This document shows, one piece after another, positions 6,718 to 10,958 of a DNA stretch of 10,958 nt. Position 1 is the stretch's first letter. Every line of letters begins with the position of its first letter. Origin of the DNA: Candidatus Neomicrothrix sp. UBA4542 (GTDB lineage Bacteria > Actinomycetota > Acidimicrobiia > Acidimicrobiales > Poriferisodalaceae); NCBI GenBank assembly GCA_002388005.1, contig DGLO01000120.1, forward strand, positions 1-10,958, read 5' to 3'. The notes under the pieces are model-generated. The model made no database searches and had not been told where the DNA came from. It saw only the letters and a program-made list of their open reading frames with translations. A program made the translations under genes and the position numbers.

Positions 6718-7836
6718 ATGACCACAAGCAAAATCGACGCGCAACGGGTAACGGAACTAATTAGCCGCTGCAGCAGAGAGGTTGATGACGGCCTCCTACC
6801 TAGTTGTCAAATCGCAATAGGTTTCAACGGTGAGATTGTTGTTGACGAAACTATTGGGGACGCCCTTCCAGAAACTAGGTACTGCTTTTTTTCAGCTACA
6901 AAGCCGTTCGTTGCTGCGGCAATGTGGCAGCTTCTAAGCGAAAATCTGGTTCAACTAGATAGTCCAGTTTCTTCGTATCTGCCCGAGTTCATGGAAAATG
7001 GCAAATCAGAGATCACTATCGAACAAGTGATGTTGCACACCTCGGGTTTCCCCCATGCCCCAATGGGACCCAATGTGTGGGCGACGGCTGAAAGTCGCCG
7101 TCAGCGTATGGCTGACTGGCGTCTCAATTGGGAGCCAGGAACACGTTATGAGTATCACCCAACGAGCGCCCACTGGGTCCTGGCCGAAATAATCAACGAG
7201 GTCACCGGTCAACCGTACATAGACGAAATTCATAGACGGGTAACCGCTCCTATTGGGCTCCCTCGTGTTCTCGGCATCGACCTTGAGAATCAGGAAGGTA
7301 TCGCTGAACTCACGTTATGTGAGGGAGAAGCGACGCCAGACGAACTCGAGGCGGTATTCGGTTTTCGGTCTATGCCACCTAGCGAGGTGAACGACGAAAC
7401 AATTATCCGTTTCAACGATGCGGCGACAAGATCCGTGGGCGTGCCAGGCGGTGGAGGCTACGGCCGAGCGTCAGATCTCGCAGGGTTTTACCAAGCGTTG
7501 CTTCACAACTCCGACGAACTGTGGGACTCCGAGATGCTCAACAACGCCATAGGTCAAGTCCACAACAACTTGCCGGACCCAATGGGGGTTCCCGCTAATC
7601 GAGGTCTCGGGGTAATTTTGGCTGGCGACGACGGTATGACCAACCGACGCGGTCTAGGGCGGACAGTTTCGGCAAGAGCGTTTGGTCACAACGGGGTGGG
7701 CGGACAAATCGCCTTCTGTGATCCCGATACGGGCCTCTCCTTTGGGTACACAACCAACGGCTTAGATCGCCACCAAATTCGACAGCCTCGCCGGGGCACA
7801 TCGATCGCTAGCCTCGCCGCGAACTGCGCCGCCTAG
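6718..7836 (+). CDS. Serine hydrolase, beta-lactamase/class VIII esterase-like
   Basis: A 372-residue member of the class C beta-lactamase-related superfamily (EstB-like esterases, PF00144-type). The nucleophile motif S-x-x-K is S59-A-T-K62 in FFSATKPF. The second-motif tyrosine is probably Y146 in RYEYHPTSAHWVLAEII, where Y-H-P replaces the usual Y-x-N. The third motif is H324-N-G in FGHNGVGG. LHTSGF (106-111) and GGGGYGRASDLAGFYQALL (244-262) are further family landmarks. There is no signal peptide or membrane segment, so the protein is cytoplasmic and more likely an esterase, lactonase or amidase in catabolism than a cell-wall or antibiotic enzyme. The AGAGGG before the ATG abuts it with no spacing, so initiation may be weak or the leader unusual. 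It is first gene of a three-gene plus-strand operon, 12 nt ahead of the second LLM gene. Confidence 0.88.
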   Translation: MTTSKIDAQRVTELISRCSREVDDGLLPSCQIAIGFNGEIVVDETIGDALPETRYCFFSATKPFVAAAMWQLLSENLVQLDSPVSSYLPEFMENGKSEITIEQVMLHTSGFPHAPMGPNVWATAESRRQRMADWRLNWEPGTRYEYHPTSAHWVLAEIINEVTGQPYIDEIHRRVTAPIGLPRVLGIDLENQEGIAELTLCEGEATPDELEAVFGFRSMPPSEVNDETIIRFNDAATRSVGVPGGGGYGRASDLAGFYQALLHNSDELWDSEMLNNAIGQVHNNLPDPMGVPANRGLGVILAGDDGMTNRRGLGRTVSARAFGHNGVGGQIAFCDPDTGLSFGYTTNGLDRHQIRQPRRGTSIASLAANCAA

Positions 7837-7848
7837 AAGGGTCCGATA

Positions 7849-8682
7849 ATGCGTTTCGGGTTCACGCTCCCCAATAACTTCGGTGTCACCGACCCTCACG
7901 AGGTCGTGGGACTGGGAATCGAGGCCGAACAACTGGGTTTCGATTCGTTATGGGTAAATCACCATGTCATTAACGTCGGCTACGTCCACGACCGCTTGGG
8001 GCAAGCTCCCTACCACGATGCTCTGGTGATCTTGACCTGGTTAGCCGCGAAAACAGGAGACATCACTCTCGGAACCAGCGTTTTGGTGATGCCTTATCTG
8101 CACCCCATGATTTTGGCGAAGGAAATCTCCACTTTGGATCACCTCAGCGGGGGGCGACTAACGCTCGGCTTGGGGGTGGGCAGCCTGCCCGAAGAAAACC
8201 TAATTCTGGGCTCCGATTACGACAGCCGCGGGGAGTACAGCAACGAGTTCATTGAGGTTCTCCTTCGTCTTTGGACCCAAAATGAAGCAAGTTTTGATGG
8301 ACAACATTGGCAATTCCAAGCGGTAGTGACTTCACCTAAACCGCTGCAGCAACCTCATCCGCCGATCGTGATCGGCGGCAATCGCCCTCCAGCCTTGAGA
8401 CGGGTTGCCCGCTTGGGCAACGGCTGGCATCCAATGGGCATTTCCCCCAGTGGCGTGGCAGAAAGGCTTCGTTTTATCCACGACGAAGCCGAAGCGGTCG
8501 GACGAACTAATACAAGTTTTCTGGTCCAGGTGCGACGGGACTTCGACGGAGTAGACGCCGAACTAATCAAAGCGTACGAGGAAGCAGGGGTAACCGACCT
8601 GGTCTTGTCCTGCAACACTGGCGACATTCAGCTGATTTCCGAAACCCTTAACTCATTTGCTGCCAGTTACATTCAGCTATGA
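7849..8682 (+). CDS. LLM-class (luciferase-like) F420/flavin-dependent oxidoreductase
   Basis: A compact 277-residue luciferase-like TIM-barrel oxidoreductase, paralogous in fold to the LLM gene on the other arm of the cluster but clearly different in sequence. The first strand MRFGFTLPNNFG begins at residue 1. HLSGGRLTLGLGVGS lies at about 98-112 and PKPLQQPHPPIVIGGN at 163-178, followed by RRVARLGNGWHPMG. The C-terminal EEAGVTDLVLSCNTGD is the typical last barrel strand. GAAGGG upstream is 7 nt from the ATG. It follows the serine hydrolase by 12 nt, and its stop overlaps the next start as ATGA (8679-8682), so the three genes should form one translationally coupled operon. F420 use is likely from family and context but not proven; the substrate is unknown. 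At the shorter end of the family yet with all core motifs. Confidence 0.9.
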   Translation: MRFGFTLPNNFGVTDPHEVVGLGIEAEQLGFDSLWVNHHVINVGYVHDRLGQAPYHDALVILTWLAAKTGDITLGTSVLVMPYLHPMILAKEISTLDHLSGGRLTLGLGVGSLPEENLILGSDYDSRGEYSNEFIEVLLRLWTQNEASFDGQHWQFQAVVTSPKPLQQPHPPIVIGGNRPPALRRVARLGNGWHPMGISPSGVAERLRFIHDEAEAVGRTNTSFLVQVRRDFDGVDAELIKAYEEAGVTDLVLSCNTGDIQLISETLNSFAASYIQL

Positions 8683-10958
8683 GCGCTCTTGAGGGAGTCA
8701 GGGTCGTCGATCTGACCGGTGATCCTGGGCGGTTTGCGACCAAGCTGTTGACGGAATTCGGCGCCGACGTCGTTCAGGTCACGGATAACGGTTCACCCGG
8801 GCGATCAATGAATCTGGTTGACGGAGGCGTACTGGACTGGTGGCTCGACGGCGGCAAGCAACGTCACATCATTGATCTAGATACCGACGCGGGTCGGGAC
8901 TCATATCGCCTCTTGGCGTCCAACGCTGACGTCATCGTCGAGACCGAGATACCAGGGAGACTGACCGAACTCGGTATCGATCATCCGGATTTACTTGCCC
9001 TCAACCCTCATCTCGTTCAAGTGTCAATTACTCCCTTTGGACGTACTGGGCCGCGTTCAAATTGGGTCGCTTCTGACCTAACTGCTGCAGCGATGGGTGG
9101 ATTCTTATCAGTGGGTGGTGTCCCTGACAGGCCACTCAACGTGTGGGGTCGCCAGACGCACAACTATGCCGGATTCATGGGTGCTTTGTGTGCTCTTTCG
9201 GGGTTGTGGGCCGCTCGTCGAGACGGGCACGGCTGTCATGTAGACGTTTCTATCCACGAAACCTTGAGCGGGTCCGTTGAGAACATCTTGATGCAGTGGT
9301 TGTTCGACGACATTCTTCCGCTTCCGAAGGTGGCGGAACGCCAAGGAGCGCTCCATTGGCTCCGCGCGTATGACCTTGCCGAATGTCGGAACGGTCACAT
9401 GATGATCACGCTTACGCCAACTCCGGAGAAGGCCTTCGAAATGATGGTGGATGGAGGATTTGAGGAGGGCCGCAAATGGTTGGGCTACGACGTCGAGGAA
9501 TTGTTGCTGCGTATCGATGAACCTATGGACACGATGAGGCGATGGGTCCGCGAACACGATGCTATGGACCTGTGGGAGAGCGCTCAGCGGCGTCATGTAG
9601 CCCTTGGCGCGGTCCACGACATCGAACAAGCTTGTGCGAGTCCACAGTTCGAACATCGGAAGTTCTTCAGTACAGCTGGGGACTCCGAAGTCGTGATGCC
9701 AGGTCGTTTGGTTCGGTTCTCAGATACGCCATCTCCAACTCCTCGGAGACCACCATTGGACGACACTCCCCTTCAAGAAATCGTAGAGAGATGGTCGACG
9801 GCGAAGTCCCATATTGCCAACCCGGGCTCGCGAAAATCAGACCGAGAGTTTCCGCTTCAGGGCGTCCGCGTGCTCGATTTGACTTGGGTATTGGCTGGAC
9901 CCTTCGCGACCCGAATGCTCGCAGATCTGGGAGCGGACGTGATTCGAGTTCAGAACGAAGAACACAGCACTCTGGTCAACCGACCGGATTATCCGTATTA
10001 CTTCATTTGGGGTCGAAGTAAGCGCAGCGCAACGCTCGATATGAAGCATCCTCGCGCTCTCGAAATGATTCGAAAACTGATCGAGAACTGTGATGTTTTG
10101 ATTGAGAACTACAGTGCCGGGGTTCTGCAGAGATGGGGCCTTGACTGGGAAACAGTCAATGAGTGGAACCCGCGTTTGGTTTATGTGACCATGTCCGGCT
10201 GCGGGCACGACGGTCCTTGGCGTCATGTCATCTCCTACGCGCCAACGATTCATGCCATTTGTGGAATAACGCACCTAACAAACTTTGCTGATCGCGGCGA
10301 TGTGGGGCCAGGTTTTTCTCTGAACGATCATCTTGCCGGTTTTGCCGCTGCTACTTCGACAATGGCTGCATTGTTGGCTCGTGACACTACAGGTACAGGC
10401 CAACGTATCGATATGGCGCAACTAGAAGTCGGAACCTATTGCGTAGGGCCCGCTGCGCTCGACTGGCTATCGAACGGAAACATGGCCCAACCAAACGGCA
10501 ACCAAGACGGGCTTCAGGACCACGTACCCAACGAGGTCTACCCCTGCGCGGATGGCTTCGTCGCGATAACGGCTACATCCGATGACCAATGGTCCCACCT
10601 TGCGACTCTATTAGCGGACTCCGAACTGACGGATTTGTCTACTGAGTCTGAGCGACGAACAGAACGCGACAAGATCAACGGGGCCGTAAGCCAATGGATA
10701 GCCAACTGGGACGCCGATGCTGCCGTGGAGCTACTTCAATCAATCGGCGTTCCAGCGGGGAAGGTGCAGACAGCGGACGACTTGATTAACGGCGATCCAC
10801 AACTCGCCGCACGAGGGTTCTGGCGAAACGTCACTCACGCTATCTTTGAAGGTCGCACCGTCGACACATTTCCATCTCTGTGGAACGGTCGCCGCCTGCC
10901 TACATATCTTTTATCCCCCTCGTATTTAGGTGAACACAACTTTGAAGTTTGGAGCCAA
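8679..10958 (+). CDS. Tandem class III (CaiB/BaiF) acyl-CoA transferase, C-terminus cut by window edge
   Basis: An open frame of 760 codons with no stop before the window end; judged from LGEHNFEVW near the edge, few residues are missing. It is two class III CoA-transferase domains in one chain. The N-terminal half (about 1-360) starts LEGVRVVDLTGDPGRFATKL. The C-terminal half (about 391-760) starts LQGVRVLDLTWVLAGPFAT and carries LADLGADVIRVQ and LIENYSAGVLQRWGLD. The catalytic aspartate that forms the acyl anhydride is D550 in NDHLAG, aligned with D169 of formyl-CoA transferase. Without gaps, the N-terminal half has H161 (HNYAG) at that position, so the C-terminal half should carry catalysis and the N-terminal half appears degenerate. 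Comparable tandem proteins such as DddD also exist. The enzyme would move CoA between acids in the cytoplasm. ATG overlaps the previous stop (ATGA). Confidence 0.88.
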   Translation, partial: MSALEGVRVVDLTGDPGRFATKLLTEFGADVVQVTDNGSPGRSMNLVDGGVLDWWLDGGKQRHIIDLDTDAGRDSYRLLASNADVIVETEIPGRLTELGIDHPDLLALNPHLVQVSITPFGRTGPRSNWVASDLTAAAMGGFLSVGGVPDRPLNVWGRQTHNYAGFMGALCALSGLWAARRDGHGCHVDVSIHETLSGSVENILMQWLFDDILPLPKVAERQGALHWLRAYDLAECRNGHMMITLTPTPEKAFEMMVDGGFEEGRKWLGYDVEELLLRIDEPMDTMRRWVREHDAMDLWESAQRRHVALGAVHDIEQACASPQFEHRKFFSTAGDSEVVMPGRLVRFSDTPSPTPRRPPLDDTPLQEIVERWSTAKSHIANPGSRKSDREFPLQGVRVLDLTWVLAGPFATRMLADLGADVIRVQNEEHSTLVNRPDYPYYFIWGRSKRSATLDMKHPRALEMIRKLIENCDVLIENYSAGVLQRWGLDWETVNEWNPRLVYVTMSGCGHDGPWRHVISYAPTIHAICGITHLTNFADRGDVGPGFSLNDHLAGFAAATSTMAALLARDTTGTGQRIDMAQLEVGTYCVGPAALDWLSNGNMAQPNGNQDGLQDHVPNEVYPCADGFVAITATSDDQWSHLATLLADSELTDLSTESERRTERDKINGAVSQWIANWDADAAVELLQSIGVPAGKVQTADDLINGDPQLAARGFWRNVTHAIFEGRTVDTFPSLWNGRRLPTYLLSPSYLGEHNFEVWSQ

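Noticed and set aside
6484..6764. Two overlapping short open frames in the divergent intergenic region (minus 6484-6744, plus 6528-6764)
   Set aside because: Their translations are Arg/Trp-rich or low in recognisable structure, overlap each other on opposite strands, run into the start of the hydrolase gene, and span the operator and promoter candidates.
8359..8378. Perfect 9-bp inverted repeat CCGCCGATC-GT-GATCGGCGG
   Set aside because: It lies inside the second LLM gene and encodes the conserved PPIVIGG motif. The symmetry follows from that peptide with these codons, so a regulatory role is not needed to explain it.
9108..10274. Long minus-strand open frames (9108-9656, 9837-10274) and a plus-strand frame at 9542-10021
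   Set aside because: All lie within the CoA-transferase gene in other frames, show no family features, and conflict with a strongly recognisable protein on the plus strand.

Overview
The window looks like part of a chromosome of a moderate-GC, free-living bacterium that makes cofactor F420. Actinomycetota, and within it an Acidimicrobiia-like lineage, is my best guess. The reasons are two F420-type luciferase-like (LLM) oxidoreductases, frequent GTG/TTG starts, an actinobacterial-style GNAT and a membrane-anchored YceI-like N-terminus. This is an inference from protein style, not a database match, and an F420-rich Chloroflexota lineage (for example SAR202) is the main alternative. I see no rRNA, tRNA, CRISPR array, insertion sequence, integrase or phage gene.

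Left part (1-3702), mostly unrelated housekeeping-type genes packed tightly. A minus-strand pair comprises a GNAT acetyltransferase and, 4 nt downstream, the start of a membrane-anchored protein cut by the window edge. Divergent from these is a short QueF (preQ0 reductase, plus strand). Converging on queF is a purine-type phosphoribosyltransferase (minus strand). Divergent from that is a 661-residue plus-strand protein with an uncommon architecture: a cytoplasmic winged-helix-like head, one transmembrane helix, two beta-sandwich (Ig-like) segments and an extracytoplasmic DUF4015-type glycoside-hydrolase-like barrel.

Right part (3721-10958), a divergent catabolic cluster. On the minus strand an LLM oxidoreductase is followed by an AMP-forming acyl-CoA ligase of the cyclohexanecarboxylate-CoA ligase type. 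On the plus strand a cytoplasmic SxxK serine hydrolase, a second LLM oxidoreductase and a tandem (fused) class III CoA-transferase are arranged with 12-nt spacing and then an ATGA start/stop overlap. The CoA-transferase runs off the right edge. Both arms leave a 367-nt intergenic region holding a perfect 10-bp inverted repeat (TetR-style operator candidate, 6629-6652) and a separate 31-bp imperfect dyad (6414-6444).

Read together, the right part suggests a regulated pathway. An ester, lactone or amide would be opened by the hydrolase, the carbon skeleton oxidised by two flavin/F420-type enzymes, and the acid activated to a CoA thioester both by ATP (ligase) and by CoA transfer. The substrate cannot be named from sequence. 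In the fused CoA-transferase only the C-terminal half keeps the catalytic aspartate (D550); the aligned N-terminal position is His161.
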